DNA of 64,000 nucleotides from Hondaea fermentalgiana (Eukaryota; Sar; Bigyra; Thraustochytrida; Thraustochytriidae). This document shows, piece after piece, positions 36,340 through 47,100 of this stretch. How positions within the stretch are numbered: the stretch's first letter is position 1; each line of letters opens with the position of its first letter. The notes under the pieces were generated by a model, which saw only the letters and a list, made by a program, of their open reading frames with translations, was not told the DNA's origin and made no database searches. A program made the translations under genes and the position numbers. Location of the stretch: the NCBI GenBank assembly GCA_014084085.1, contig NPFB01000019.1:755655-819654 (forward strand). The letters are read 5' to 3'.

Positions 36340-37926
36340 TCACGGACACATGTCCCTGGCCTTAAGCAGCGCCTTGTAGAATTCTTCACACTGGTCCTCG
36401 CGGGCAACCTTAAAGAGGTAAGTCTCTGGACCCTGCGAGGCGTCCGCGTCGTCAATGACAGATTTGCAGGTGAATCGCACAACCTTGTCGCTGGCGCGCT
36501 CCAGAGGCATGGCCTTCCACATGACGGCATTCAGCAAAAGCTTAAGGACGCCCTCGCGACGCATTACCAAACGAGGTGGCTGCGAGGTCTTTTGAGCATC
36601 CCATTCCGAGCCCTGTGAAACGTTGATGTGAACAGTGCCGGCGCCCATTTCTCGGTAGGCGCGCTTGACACCAGCCGTCTTTGGCGCAGTCGATGGCGTT
36701 GTCTTCTTTGCATCCTCGCTGCTGGTCATCGTGGTCGAGGTCTTCGATGCGGCGGCCTCCGTCGACTGCGAGGGCGTCTCATCCTCTTCGGAAATAGCAG
36801 TCAAACGGTACAATCGAGCGCGCACGCGGTAGATGCAATCTTCGCCTTCCTCGCCAGTGATAACCTCTGTGGCCTCCGCGCTGGTTTCGTTCGCCTGCGA
36901 GTTCACCCCACCGAAAACGGCATTTTTCTCGTCGTTGACGGCATCATTGACCTCCGAGCTTCCGTTCTCATCTCCGGCACCGTCCTTTGATGGAGCCTTG
37001 CTTTCGTCAGCTTCTCCTTTGTCTTCGGACTTGTTGTTGCTGCTGCCGCTGCTGCTGCCAGATGAGCCAAAGGCAGACGCTCCGCCCGCAGAGCTGCTGC
37101 CAAAGGTTGTGCTGGTGCCATTTTGCGACGCGAGTTGGCCAAAGGCTGATTTCGTCCCTGCAAAGGTGGCGAAAGGCGATGGGCCAGATGTGCTCACAGA
37201 GGCAAAGGGGGAAGCGCCGCTGCCCGAGAGCGCAGCAAAAGGAGACGCCTTGAACATGTCAAAGCCCTTGTTTGCGCTCGGCTTGGGGGCTTCTGACGCC
37301 GCTGTTGATACCGTTGATGGTTCTGAAGTCTCTGCAGCTGCCTTGTCCCCCTCGCCTTGGTCTTTTTCGCTGTCTTTTTCATCGGTCTTATCTTGACTTT
37401 GGTCTTTTGCGGCCTCCGAGGAATCTTTGGCGACATTTTCTGCCTCCGACATCTCCGTCTCTTCTTTATTGCTACTATCAGCCTGGACGCCAGCGCTCTC
37501 CTCGCCGTCTTGATCTTGGGTGTCAAAATCGGAGGCCACGCTGCTCTTTTTGTTTTTTTCGCCAGAGGCCGCATCATCACCTCCATCTTCCTCCAGACGT
37601 TTGCGTTTCAGGGCCAATCCGGAGGCGCTCTCCTCCTGATCGCCGCTGGTCTCGCCCGCCATGGTGCTAGCGCCTTGCTCCGTAGCCGTGGCAGTGGTTG
37701 TTGTGGCGGCGCTGTCGTTGTTGTCGTTGTTGTCAGCACTTGGGCCCAGCAGCTCGTCCTCTTCGTCCTTTGACACGTCGACGGGGCTTGGCCCGGTCCC
37801 GAGGATCTCATCTTCATCGTCGTCATTCGCGTCCGCTTTGGAAGCCGCCGCCTGATCAGGCTCTGCGGCCGCCGCCTCGCGCTGCGTCTCGATCTCAGCG
37901 GCCTGCTCGCCGCCTGGGGTCGCCAT
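36340..37926 (-). CDS. FG-repeat nucleoporin/Ran-binding protein with RanBD (NUP50/RANBP3-like)
   Basis: 528 residues from the ATG at 37926 (the preceding frame is GTG-started). Residues 1-200 are Asp/Glu/Ala/Ser-rich and disordered. Residues ~205-300 hold Phe-containing repeats (FDMFKASPFAAL, SPFASV, SPFATF, SAFGQL, FGSSSAGGASAFGSS) typical of nuclear pore FG or FxF regions. Residues ~355-525 form a Ran-binding domain, with CIYRVRARLYRL, MGAGTVHINVSQ, RLVMRREGVLKLLLNAVMW and FKVAREDQCEEFYKAL. The usual RanBD core is W(K/R)ERG-G-x-L; here REMGAGTVHINV fits with Trp missing. It likely acts in Ran-dependent nuclear transport. It is divergent from RRS1. Confidence 0.85.
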   Translation of the reverse strand: MATPGGEQAAEIETQREAAAAEPDQAAASKADANDDDEDEILGTGPSPVDVSKDEEDELLGPSADNNDNNDSAATTTTATATEQGASTMAGETSGDQEESASGLALKRKRLEEDGGDDAASGEKNKKSSVASDFDTQDQDGEESAGVQADSSNKEETEMSEAENVAKDSSEAAKDQSQDKTDEKDSEKDQGEGDKAAAETSEPSTVSTAASEAPKPSANKGFDMFKASPFAALSGSGASPFASVSTSGPSPFATFAGTKSAFGQLASQNGTSTTFGSSSAGGASAFGSSGSSSGSSNNKSEDKGEADESKAPSKDGAGDENGSSEVNDAVNDEKNAVFGGVNSQANETSAEATEVITGEEGEDCIYRVRARLYRLTAISEEDETPSQSTEAAASKTSTTMTSSEDAKKTTPSTAPKTAGVKRAYREMGAGTVHINVSQGSEWDAQKTSQPPRLVMRREGVLKLLLNAVMWKAMPLERASDKVVRFTCKSVIDDADASQGPETYLFKVAREDQCEEFYKALLKARDMCP

Positions 37927-38230
37927 GTTGTGACACCTCACTCACGAGTTCGCGAGGAGATGAGTCGGCGTTTCGGTCGAGCACAGTTCGGGATCCCGAC
38001 CCTTTTGCTTTTCTACTTTGATGTCAAGGGGGCAGGTGGGACCAAGCCCAAGCACAGCTTTTTGTCTCTGCTGGTCGCCGACGGTGGCAAGCTATCGATC
38101 GATTTCGGGGGCGACGTATCTTCGTCTCCCGTGCGTAAAGAAGAGCGCAAGCCTCCTTTCCCGTTCCTCTCCGTCTCCAAACTCACCTTGTGCGTTCCCT
38201 TTGTGATCCTTTCGCTGCTTGTTTTTTCTG

Positions 38231-38232
<2 letters not shown>

Positions 38233-38263
<31 letters not shown>
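38233..38263. repeat. (CTG) trinucleotide repeat, about 10 copies
   Basis: An uninterrupted TGC/CTG tract in non-coding sequence between the RanBD gene and RRS1. Confidence 0.9.
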
Positions 38264-38457
38264 GCTGGAGACGCCGGCCTCGGGCCTGCTCGCGCAGCGC
38301 TCGCGGGCTCTTCGCGGGTGCGTCGCCTTCCTCAGCGAGCGCGAGATCCGACGAAGATAACAGTGCCTGCCGCGCGTCCGTCCCGCCCGCAGCCGGCCGC
38401 TTGCGCAGGCGCGCCTCGCGGAAGGCGGGTCTGCTCTGCGCCTTTCCCCCGTCCCTC

Positions 38458-38527
38458 TCCGCGCCGCGCCGCGCCGCGCCGCCCCGCCGCGCGTCGCCTC
38501 GCGTCGCCTCGCCTCGCCTCGCCTCGC
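38458..38527. repeat. CGCCG/CGCCT pentanucleotide tract
   Basis: CGCCG-type units grade into CGCCT units; strongly pyrimidine-skewed and extremely GC-rich, ~320-390 bp upstream of RRS1. Confidence 0.85.
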
Positions 38528-38845
38528 GCAGCCGCTTCGTCGTTTGCTTTTTGCCTCGCGCTTTCCTCCTCTCTCTCTCTCTTTCCGCTTTCCTCCTGGC
38601 TGCGCCGCCGCGCCCCACATTTGTGCCGCTCAGGGCTGCCCGGAGGGCCGCAAATGTGGCCCCGGCGGCGGCCGCCGGCCGGGGAAGAAAGTGGCCCAAG
38701 CGGGATAGGCCGCTTCGGGAAGGGGTGGTCGCGGCTGGCGGCGGGACCCGGCGAGACCCCAGAACCGCAAGCCGCGCGGCCGCGACGAGCGAGAGCGTGC
38801 GGGCGAGCGGGCAGGGGAGAGGCGCGCAGGCCGCGGGCAGCGAAG

Positions 38846-40090
38846 ATGGCGCGCAAGGCGTCCAGGACGCCCGCCAAGCGCGCAGGCAGCGGCAAGAAGA
38901 AGGCGGCGGCGAGCAAGCTTGCCGCCGCTGAGAAGGAGGAGCAGGCCAAGGCGCTCCTGCTCCAGCAAAAGCTCGAGGAGCTCGAGAAGGAGGCGGAGGA
39001 CGACGTAGACATGGAGGACGACGACGAAGAGGAGGAAAATGTCGAAGTGGAAGTAGAAGAAGACGAAGAAGCAGATGAGCAGCAGGAGCAAGATGGTGCC
39101 GCCAATCGGTTCGAAGACTCCTCTGGCGAGGAGGAAGAAGACGAAGAGGAAAGCGACGACGACGACGACGATGACGACGAAGAGGATGGTGAGCCTGGAT
39201 CGCTCCAAAATGGCAAGCGCAACGGTCTCGCGACCGCCAGTAAGGCTTTCACCTCGGACCTTGGCCACGTGGCCGCCTTCAACACGACCCCATTGGATCC
39301 CTCCAAGGCGAGCAGCAACGCTTATTTGCGTGACATGGCACTTCAAAACCTCAAGCTCATGTTCCACGACCTCATGGAGCTCCCCGGTGTGGAGGGCAGC
39401 AAGGTCCTCAAGGAGCTCCCTCAGCCACAATTCAAGTTGCCGCGCCACAAGCCCATCCCCAAACCTAAGCCGGAAACCCGATGGGAAAAGTACGCGCGTG
39501 AGAACAACATCGAGAAGCGCAAGCGTGAGCGCATGATCTGGGACGAAGCGAAACAAGAGTGGGCTCCGCGCTGGGGCTTCAACCGCGCGAACGACGACCA
39601 GCACGACTGGCTCATTGAGGTCAAGGACAACGAGGACCCGGACACTGATAAATTCTCCGAGCGACGCAACGCCAAGAAGCTGCGCGTGCTCAACAACCGT
39701 AAAAAGTTCCTGCGCAACAAGGCTGAAGCCGATCAGAAGCAGAGCGTCCACGAAGTCGAGAACCTTAACGTGAGCGGGGCCCGTAGTGGGTCGTCCAAGC
39801 GCGGAAAGAGCAAGGTGATGAATCGGTTGGCGACCGCGCAAGTTTCGACTGCATCGCTTGGACGCTTTGACGCTACCATGGAGGGCGAGCCTGCGCGCCA
39901 GCTCAAGGTGAGCAAGAAGCGAAAGTTTGAGCCTGTCGAATCCACCCGGGATGCTGATCGCGACAAGAAGATTCTCTCGAAGCTGTTGGGTAAACACATT
40001 GGTGGCGATTCTTCTGCGGAGCAGTCCTCGTCCAAGTCGGCAAAGAAACGCGCGGCCAAGGGCCGTGGCAAGAAGAAGGGGCGCAATTGA
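38846..40090 (+). CDS. RRS1: Ribosome biogenesis regulatory protein RRS1
   Basis: Nucleolar factor that, with Rpf2, brings the 5S RNP into pre-60S ribosomes. I chose the ATG at 38846 (414 residues) because the upstream frame is repeat-derived. Residues 1-40 are basic. Residues ~40-125 form an unusually long Glu/Asp tract (including eight consecutive Asp) inserted before the core. The RRS1 domain covers ~130-290: YLRDMALQNLKLMFHDLMEL, the signature KPETRWEKYARENNIEKRKR, MIWDEAKQEWAPRWGFNRAN and WLIEVKDNEDP. The C-terminal third is basic (KKRAAKGRGKKKGRN). The acidic tract is larger than in yeast or animal RRS1. Confidence 0.93.
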   Translation: MARKASRTPAKRAGSGKKKAAASKLAAAEKEEQAKALLLQQKLEELEKEAEDDVDMEDDDEEEENVEVEVEEDEEADEQQEQDGAANRFEDSSGEEEEDEEESDDDDDDDDEEDGEPGSLQNGKRNGLATASKAFTSDLGHVAAFNTTPLDPSKASSNAYLRDMALQNLKLMFHDLMELPGVEGSKVLKELPQPQFKLPRHKPIPKPKPETRWEKYARENNIEKRKRERMIWDEAKQEWAPRWGFNRANDDQHDWLIEVKDNEDPDTDKFSERRNAKKLRVLNNRKKFLRNKAEADQKQSVHEVENLNVSGARSGSSKRGKSKVMNRLATAQVSTASLGRFDATMEGEPARQLKVSKKRKFEPVESTRDADRDKKILSKLLGKHIGGDSSAEQSSSKSAKKRAAKGRGKKKGRN

Positions 40091-40488
40091 GTTGTAGCTG
40101 ACGAGAGCTTCGAGACAAGATAGCAGAATACTCACCTTTATGTACTTCAGAGTGACGGATGTTTTTGGCCTTTTATCTGCTTTTCATGATTGAATGACTG
40201 TTTGAGCGATTTCATCGATATCATTGATTTCATCGATCCATTGCTTGGTTTAATTTCATTATCTCGGTTTGCCCCGACGCAGCCCCTCTTTTCCCAAGAA
40301 ATAAAACCAGAAGAATAACAAAAGATCAGCTCACTTTCTTGTTGTTTGACGCCTCATGCTCGCGTAGTACATGCGTTGTCGTGGACATCATCATAGTCAT
40401 TGGAATCTAGGACCTAGGCCTAGCGTGTGCTTAACTTCCACCTCCACCTTGCCCTTTTCTGGCGCGACAGGGTCCATTTGCCGGCTCA
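40091..40488. other. Convergent 3' flanks of RRS1 and TTLL
   Basis: 398 bases of lower GC. A candidate polyadenylation hexamer AATAAA is at 40300-40305, 210 bp past the RRS1 stop. ATTTCATCGAT-type motifs repeat around 40208-40240. TAGGCCTA lies near 40415-40422, ~68 bp past the TTLL stop. Confidence 0.5.
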
Positions 40489-42831
40489 TCACCTTGCCTT
40501 TTCGTCTGATGATGAGAGGACCTCTTCGAGGTGCATCAGAATGTCGTGAAGTGCCAATCGCGTCGGATTGCGCTTCTGCTGCACGAGAAATGCAGAGTGA
40601 ATGTCGTGGTTCTCGCGGTTCGGGTAGACCTTTTGCCAGCCGCCGAGCGAACGCCGCTCCTTGTAGTAGTCCAAGAGATACTCCCACTCTACCTTGGTGA
40701 GCTCACTGAGCATCTCCCTATCAATGTCCTTGAGCGCAACAAGCAGGTCATCTGCAATGGAGGATTCTGTGCCAAACAGCATGGCCACCATGTCAGACAT
40801 CATGCGCATCTTCGTAATGGAATAATGATCGGACTTGTCGCTAGACAGCTTCATGCTGGGCTGACCATTGACTTCAATGACGCGCGGATTCATCTTGTCG
40901 TCAACAATGAGATCAACGCCCATAATTTGGAAGCAGTTCGGGCACGTGCTTTCCGAGTGGCTACTATAGTATCGGCGCCATTCCTGCTCGGCACTGAGCA
41001 TGACGATCGAAATTGCAGTCTGTGCGCGCTTAAAGAGTGCCTCGTAGTCCTGGCCAGACTTGGTCAGGTAGTTGCGAAGGTCCTCGAACGCCCAGGTAAT
41101 CTCCGTCACGTTCTGGTTGACATACTTTTTGTTCACCGAGGTATTGGTGAGATACTGCGAACGTTTGCCGCCCTTGCGAGCATGCGGGTCGTAGGCGCTC
41201 GAAGCAAAGCGGACGATACCACGCTCAAACACATAGGCACGCATCGGCACTGTCGAGGTGACGAGAACGTAGGTCCGAATGTCCCACTTGCGGTTCTGAA
41301 TAAGATGCGGGTTGCCCAGGTAATTTTGCACAATGTGCGTCTTGAGGCGGATCTTGCTCAGCTCCTTCTCACCATCGACCACTGTGATGCCCTTGCCACC
41401 ACCCATGGTGAGAGGCTTGACGATGAAGGAGGCGTCTGGATGCTGCTGCGCGTACTCCTTGGCAGAGGACCACTCGCTAGGGAAGAGCCAGCAATGAAAG
41501 GTGTAGTCCGCGAACATGGCCTCACCTTGGGTCCCTTGCGAGATTGTTTTGCAAAAGCTATCTTTGCTCCAAAGCACAGCGCGCAAGCCAAGGACGCGAT
41601 TGATGCGCTGGTATCGGTGCACCTTGGACAGTCCCGTGGACGAAAAACAATCATCATTCTTGAGCGCAAGACAGATCAGAACGGGATGCTCGTCGGCAGC
41701 CAGAGACTTGACTGGCATCGGGCCCTCCTTCTTGCGACGTTCCATTTGAAAACCTGCTGGCTCGAAGCCTCGCGCATACGTTTCTTGATCGCGGTTCACA
41801 TACGTTTTTGTGCCCCAAACAAAGACAGACTTGCCACTGGCGTGCGCCCAAAACGAAATTTCTTTCTCAATGCGGCGCACCTCGTCGGCGTATTGCTGTA
41901 CATCGCCCTTGACGACCACAGAACGTTTGGGGGCCGATTTGACAACGGATTTGTGATCGCTTGCGTGACTTGGCGAAGCGTGACTAGCTTCTGGCTCCGG
42001 TCCATCGTTCGCGTCACTCTCGGGCTCCACGGCATAATAATCCGGCTCGTGAACCTCGGTTCCGGTAATTGTTTCCGAGCTCGAGTCGCGGACCACCTCG
42101 CGAAGTCGTTTCGTCTCCTTTTCTTCCCACATGAGCTGGTCTCGGACGCGCGAGCGCCACTCTGCCTCGGACGCCTTGCTTGCATCGTTTTGCGCCACAT
42201 TGTCAAGCTCCTGGAGTTCGGCATCCCACTTTTCAATTTGTTGCTGCAGCTTTTCAGCAAACTCGAGTTCCTCTTCGTCCATGTCGGAGGTGTCGGTAAG
42301 CTGATCAGGCTGATGGAGGACTTCAAAGGAGAAACGCGTATCGGCGGGCAAGAGACTCTTGTCCATATTTTTGCGAATGTCCTCGAGCTTCATTTCGAGC
42401 AATGCTGTCTCGAGGAACTTTACGCGCGCTTCCTCGGCGGCCTTCTTCTTCTCTTCCTCAAAGGCCGCGAGGCTTTCGGGCGATTCCTCGGCGCCTGCGT
42501 CAGACGCAGACTCGTCCACATCGCTCGGATCCTCGTCGCCGTCGTCGGGCATTTCTTCCTCCTCGCCGCCACCTTCGCTGTCTTCATCGCCATCACCATC
42601 TCCGTCGCTGCCGTCCTTGTTGCTGCCGCTCGACTCAGCTCTGGCCACAGAGGCATCCATGGAAGCGAAGCTTCCCAGTGGATTGAGCACGACACCTGGC
42701 AAAGTTTGTTCCTGCCGCCTCAGGTTGTCGTGCAGGTCATGGTAAATCTGCGTGTTCGCTCCAAAATTGAAGGTGAACACCAGGATTGTGATGCCCAGGA
42801 GATACAGGTAGTCGAGCCGTGATAGGTTCAT
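40489..42831 (-). CDS. Tubulin-tyrosine-ligase-like protein with N-terminal membrane anchor
   Basis: 780 residues from an ATG. A hydrophobic N-terminal segment (YLYLLGITILVFTFNFG, ~8-25) looks like a signal anchor, which is unusual for a tubulin-modifying enzyme. Residues ~70-130 are Asp/Glu/Ser-rich, ~130-300 are charged and partly coiled, and ~310-700 form the TTL ATP-grasp domain. Ligand motifs are FIVKPLTMGGGKGI (ATP loop), IVQNYLGNPHLIQNRKWDIR, YLTNTSVNK (canonical HLTNYS) and RVIEVNGQPSM (metal-binding EVN). All core elements are intact, so it should ligate an amino acid (Tyr, Glu or Gly) to tubulin or another protein; which one cannot be read from sequence. It is divergent from the WDR90-like gene. 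Confidence 0.87.
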   Translation of the reverse strand: MNLSRLDYLYLLGITILVFTFNFGANTQIYHDLHDNLRRQEQTLPGVVLNPLGSFASMDASVARAESSGSNKDGSDGDGDGDEDSEGGGEEEEMPDDGDEDPSDVDESASDAGAEESPESLAAFEEEKKKAAEEARVKFLETALLEMKLEDIRKNMDKSLLPADTRFSFEVLHQPDQLTDTSDMDEEELEFAEKLQQQIEKWDAELQELDNVAQNDASKASEAEWRSRVRDQLMWEEKETKRLREVVRDSSSETITGTEVHEPDYYAVEPESDANDGPEPEASHASPSHASDHKSVVKSAPKRSVVVKGDVQQYADEVRRIEKEISFWAHASGKSVFVWGTKTYVNRDQETYARGFEPAGFQMERRKKEGPMPVKSLAADEHPVLICLALKNDDCFSSTGLSKVHRYQRINRVLGLRAVLWSKDSFCKTISQGTQGEAMFADYTFHCWLFPSEWSSAKEYAQQHPDASFIVKPLTMGGGKGITVVDGEKELSKIRLKTHIVQNYLGNPHLIQNRKWDIRTYVLVTSTVPMRAYVFERGIVRFASSAYDPHARKGGKRSQYLTNTSVNKKYVNQNVTEITWAFEDLRNYLTKSGQDYEALFKRAQTAISIVMLSAEQEWRRYYSSHSESTCPNCFQIMGVDLIVDDKMNPRVIEVNGQPSMKLSSDKSDHYSITKMRMMSDMVAMLFGTESSIADDLLVALKDIDREMLSELTKVEWEYLLDYYKERRSLGGWQKVYPNRENHDIHSAFLVQQKRNPTRLALHDILMHLEEVLSSSDEKAR

Positions 42832-44133
42832 CTTTCTTCTGCCAAGAGCTTGCTTGCCAAGAGCTTGCTTGCCGAGTCAATTCGAGACGACGTGGCCAGG
42901 GTATTTATTCTATGAGCTTGCAGAGTCACGCACCCTCGAGGGCTCACTCAGACCCTCCGGACGCTATTATGTGATGCAAAGCAATTTGACGTTGGTCTCC
43001 GCACTGCTCTGCCACGCAAGCCCGCGCGCAAAGCTCGCTTGCTTGCTCGTTTGCTCGTCTGTCTACCTGACTGTCGGGGCGCGGCTGGCCAGCCGGTCTT
43101 TCCCAGGCGCTATGATCTTCACCCTGGTGGCCGGGTCACGCCGCACCGGCCCTCTTGCCCAGGAGCGTCCACCTCCGTGCCGCCCGGAGATCTGGCCTGG
43201 CGGCGCGTCTCGGGGGCTGGCGTCGCGAGGCGCGCGCGCCGCGGTCTCCCGGCCTCTCTGCGCGGCTCCCCGCCCGCGGGCTGCGTCGGCGCGGCCCCGA
43301 CCCGTGCGAGCCGACGTTGATGGAATGACTCCGCGTGGTCTGGTCGTCCTCTGCGCGGCGCGTCTGCATCTTTTGGGGCGATTAGCGCGCTTGGAATCTT
43401 TGGAACGGACCGGGTCAGGCCTCTCTCTTCTCGCATCCTGGCCTCCTGGCCTCTTTCATCAACCTGCAGATGGCCGGCAAGGGAAGGGAAGGGAAGGGAA
43501 GGGAAGGGAAGGGAAGGGAAGGGAAGGAGAGGATGGAGGCTGTTTTGCCAGTGCAGCTAACCTGCTCTGATCAGGAGAGGAGTGAACAAAGCGAACATCG
43601 AAAAGCGTGCCTGCGAGAAATTCTTGGGCCTATGGTCAAAACGAGTGGTATAGCCATGGCTAATGCGAGCGGTGCGGATCCATCGTCCAGACGCAGGTCT
43701 TCTCTTCGGTCATGATGATTATTTACTCCAAAGCACTGATCATGCCCATGCAACTCAGCTCTCTTGTTTTCAACTTCACGAGGCAATCTGCTGCTAGCTC
43801 GCTTGCTCGTTCGCTCGCTCGGTCTACTAGCCCGCCCTTTGTAGCTAGCTATACTGGAAGAGAGAATAACCGCCGTCAAAGTCAAAGGCGGGAAAAAAGC
43901 AAAATCATCAAACTGCCGCCGATCAACCAAGCAAAGGGTCCAAACACTGTCCCTCGCGCATCGCTCCGTTCGTTTGGCAGTCGAGAGCGAGGAGAGCACA
44001 CGCGCAAGGCGCGGCTCGCGCGTGCGACACTCGCAAAGTAGCTCTCGCTTGCTCGCTCAGTCTTGTTCGCCGCGTGTCTCTACCTGGCGTGTGATCACAC
44101 TCGTTGCGCGCGAGAGCTGCAAACATAGACATC
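42832..44133. other. Divergent region between TTLL and WDR90-like genes
   Basis: 1,302 bases, candidate bidirectional promoter of two microtubule-related genes. It contains a GGGAA repeat (43481-43525), GC-rich sequence at 43080-43330, and lower-GC sequence at 43700-43960. Frames of up to 238 codons have repeat-derived or unrecognisable products. Confidence 0.5.
43481..43525. repeat. (GGGAA) repeat, 9 perfect copies
   Basis: A perfect pentanucleotide array, all-purine on + strand, ~610 bp upstream of the WDR90-like start. Confidence 0.93.
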
Positions 44134-47100
44134 ATGGCGACAGCGTCGAGCATCTGGCAGCGACCGTTCGTGGACGTATTCAAGCTCGTGGGGCTGAGCA
44201 CCGGGTCGTGGGCAAACTGCGAGCGTGAAGGAAATGTGAAGCAAACGCTGGACAAAACCATTGGAAAGAATGTCGTGCGCATCACAGGTGCCGTCGCCAC
44301 GGCAAACAAGCTTGTAATTCCTGGCAAGCAACATCAAGCAGGACTTGGCCTCACGGGAAGCTTCGTGTACGTTCAAGTGCGCCCTTTGCCGCACCAACTC
44401 TTTACGATTATTGTGGAGGTCCTGTGTAAGGACGGAAGCGCCACGCGCATTACTTTGAGCAACATGTTTCGTGTGCCATCACGGCGCGGGGCCCGCATCC
44501 TGGTCCCGCTCGATCTGGCCGACGATTGGTACACGATCGGCCTCGACGTTCCTTTTCTCTTGGAGCGCTTCAAGGACCCGGCGCGACCCAGCGAGTACTG
44601 GTGTTTAAAGAGTATTTCCGTCTTTGCAGGTGTCCAGATTCGCAACGTGTTCACAGCAGAGACGCCGTACCGTTCCACGCCCGATCTTGCCGATGATAGC
44701 GAGATGGCCAACTTGGAGGCCCTGCCCACTGCGCTGCAAATGTCCAGGTCAAACCCGAATCTCGTCATTTGGGCTCCCGCCGTACCGCACAACATCTCGT
44801 ACTCTTCGGCAACTTCGGTCCCACTGCGCTCTCTGGCGGCTGGCTCGGGTGGCAGCTTGCCTTCGCCAGGCTTGTCCTCGGCCTCTTCTCCAGCCCCATC
44901 TCTCACGGAAGAGTCTAAAGCCGCATCCTCGTTTACTTCTCTTCATGGGGCCCGCGACGGGCCGCGCAAGAAGTCCTCCGGGGACAAGACGAGCCGCCAA
45001 CGGGCCTCGCGCAAGCCATCGGAAAATGACTCGCACAAAGGGAACGCGGTGGCGTCCGCTGACGACTCTCCAGCGGCGACTCCATCATCTCTTGCATCCT
45101 CGAAGCGATTCCCTACTGCCCCCCCTCCGCCGCCGAAACATCTTCCCGCGCTGGTAGAGACCTCGGCGTTTGAAAGGGCTCCGGGTGCGACCTCGCAGAA
45201 ACCCCAACGTCCTGCTCCAGTGCCATCAGTTCCTGCGCTACGCCCAGACCCCGTCATGAAGCTGCATACCTACGTAGGACATTCGTATGCGCTGGAAAGC
45301 GCAAGACCACTCTGGTCCGGCGATGGGAAACACATTATCTATGCCAGTGCGAGCAATATCATCATGGGCAATGTAGAAAACCCGCATCGCCAGCAGCGCA
45401 TTCTCCTTGGTCATACCGCGCGAGTGAATTGCCTCGCACTGGATCCAGAAGGGTCGATGCTCGCCTCGAGCCAAGAGGGACGCAACCCGGTCATTCGACT
45501 CTGGAACACGACCTCGTGCAAGTGCATTTCTGTGATTGCAGCCAGCTCCGGGGGCGGGCTACGGTCCTTAGACTTTAGCGCCGACGGGAGTTTTCTCTGC
45601 GCCGTTGGCCGAGATGAGCACAACCGCACGCAAATCTACGTGTGGAAAGTCTCTGGCCTCCAATCCAACGCGAGTGGCCGGGCGACTATGTCCACTGCAA
45701 GTATGACTACAGTGCAACAGGGCAGCGCCCAAGACTCGCGGATCTCGCTTGTGGCGCGTCAAACGTCAGAATTTGACATTGTTCGCATTCGCTTCTCGCC
45801 GTACGACTCTTTCCAACTCGTGTCGTGCGGCCGCGAGAACATTCGGTTCTGGCGGATTCGCAATCGGCACATGTCTGGCACACCGGTAGTCCTCAACGAA
45901 TTTGCGCGCAAGGCGGTATTTTCCGATTTGGCCTTTGAGAGCGATTTTGGGAGTGCAACCGCGGGAAGCAGCGCGATTGGAGGTGGAACGACTTCGTTTG
46001 ACAAGCGGGTCTTTGTTGCGACCAATCTTGGAACTGTCGCAGCTGTGCACTACGAGCGGCGCACGGTCCTCTGCATTTACCGTCTGCACGATGGGCCCAT
46101 TCACGCACTTACCGTGAATGAGGGTTTCTGCGTGACAGCGTCTGAGGATCAGCACGTCCGCGTGTGGCCTTTGGACTTTGCAGATTTCTTTCTCGAGGCA
46201 CGCCACGAATCTCCCGTTGGTGCGGTCGATGTCTCGCCTGATGGCCTCAAGATTCTCACGAGTTCGACAGCAGGGGTTCTTGGCGTGCTGGACGTGGCAA
46301 CGCACTCGCATACGGTCAAGCTTCGCGCTCATGGGAGCACGGTCTCGTGTGTGAGCTTTCGAGCTGGCCCACACGGCGAAAATGAGATGGCCTCTGCATC
46401 TTCGGACGGAACAGTTCGTGTGTGGTCCGTGCCCGGATGTGAGCAAATGTACGAGTTCCGGTCCGACGAAGACGAGGCGCTGTGCTGCGCGTACCACCCA
46501 GACAAGAATCAGAATCTGCTGATTTGCGGATACAAGTCCGGAACTCTGCGTGTCTTTGATGTGCAAGGCACGGCTCTGGTTTACGAGTACAAGCAACACG
46601 CCGCCGCCGCGCGGGGCGTCGGCATGCACGCAGAAGGCATTTGTGCCATCACGCTCAGCGAAGACGGCCATATCTGCGTTTATGATAGCGCCGAGTACTT
46701 TCAACCGACCAAAATGATTGCCCTCGAGGACGGCGTCGCACCGGCGTCGAGCAAGACGGAAGCTAGACGATGGACGCCAAAGTGTCTCGCCATGGACCCA
46801 CGCGGCAGGCTTGCCGCGGCAGTGCACCCGTTTCGACCTGAAATTGTACTGGTCGCGACCGACTCGCAGCGCCAGCTCGTGGACTTTGAGATTGTCCTGC
46901 GTATCAAGCGCACTGCTAACTCGTCACGAACCAGCGGTCGTTTGCCTCTTTTCGAGGCGATTATCTTTTCCTCGAGCGGCGAGGAAATTTTCGCAACGAC
47001 GACCGACAATCGCATTGTCAAGTACCGCATCTTACATGGGGCGGAGCAAGGCTGGGACGCCATGCTGGTGCGCGATGCTCATTCGATGCATCCGGCCTCG

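Larger units (their letters stand above)
37927..38845. other. Divergent region between RanBD nucleoporin and RRS1
   Basis: 919 bases. Open frames continue upstream of RRS1 for 209 codons without a stop, but they are Arg/Ala/Ser/Pro-rich and made by GC repeats: a CTG run (38233-38263) and CGCCG/CGCCT runs (38458-38527). It is the candidate bidirectional promoter. Confidence 0.5.

Noticed and set aside
38219..38845. 209-codon in-frame upstream extension of RRS1
   Set aside because: It encodes Cys, Arg, Ala and Pro runs from CTG and CGCCG repeats; the ATG at 38846 gives the expected basic RRS1 N-terminus.
40531..42822. 763-codon open frame on the + strand opposite TTLL
   Set aside because: It mirrors the TTLL gene almost exactly. 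The minus-strand frame has clear ATP-grasp motifs; the + product has no motif. Long antisense frames are expected when codons are GC-rich and stop-poor.
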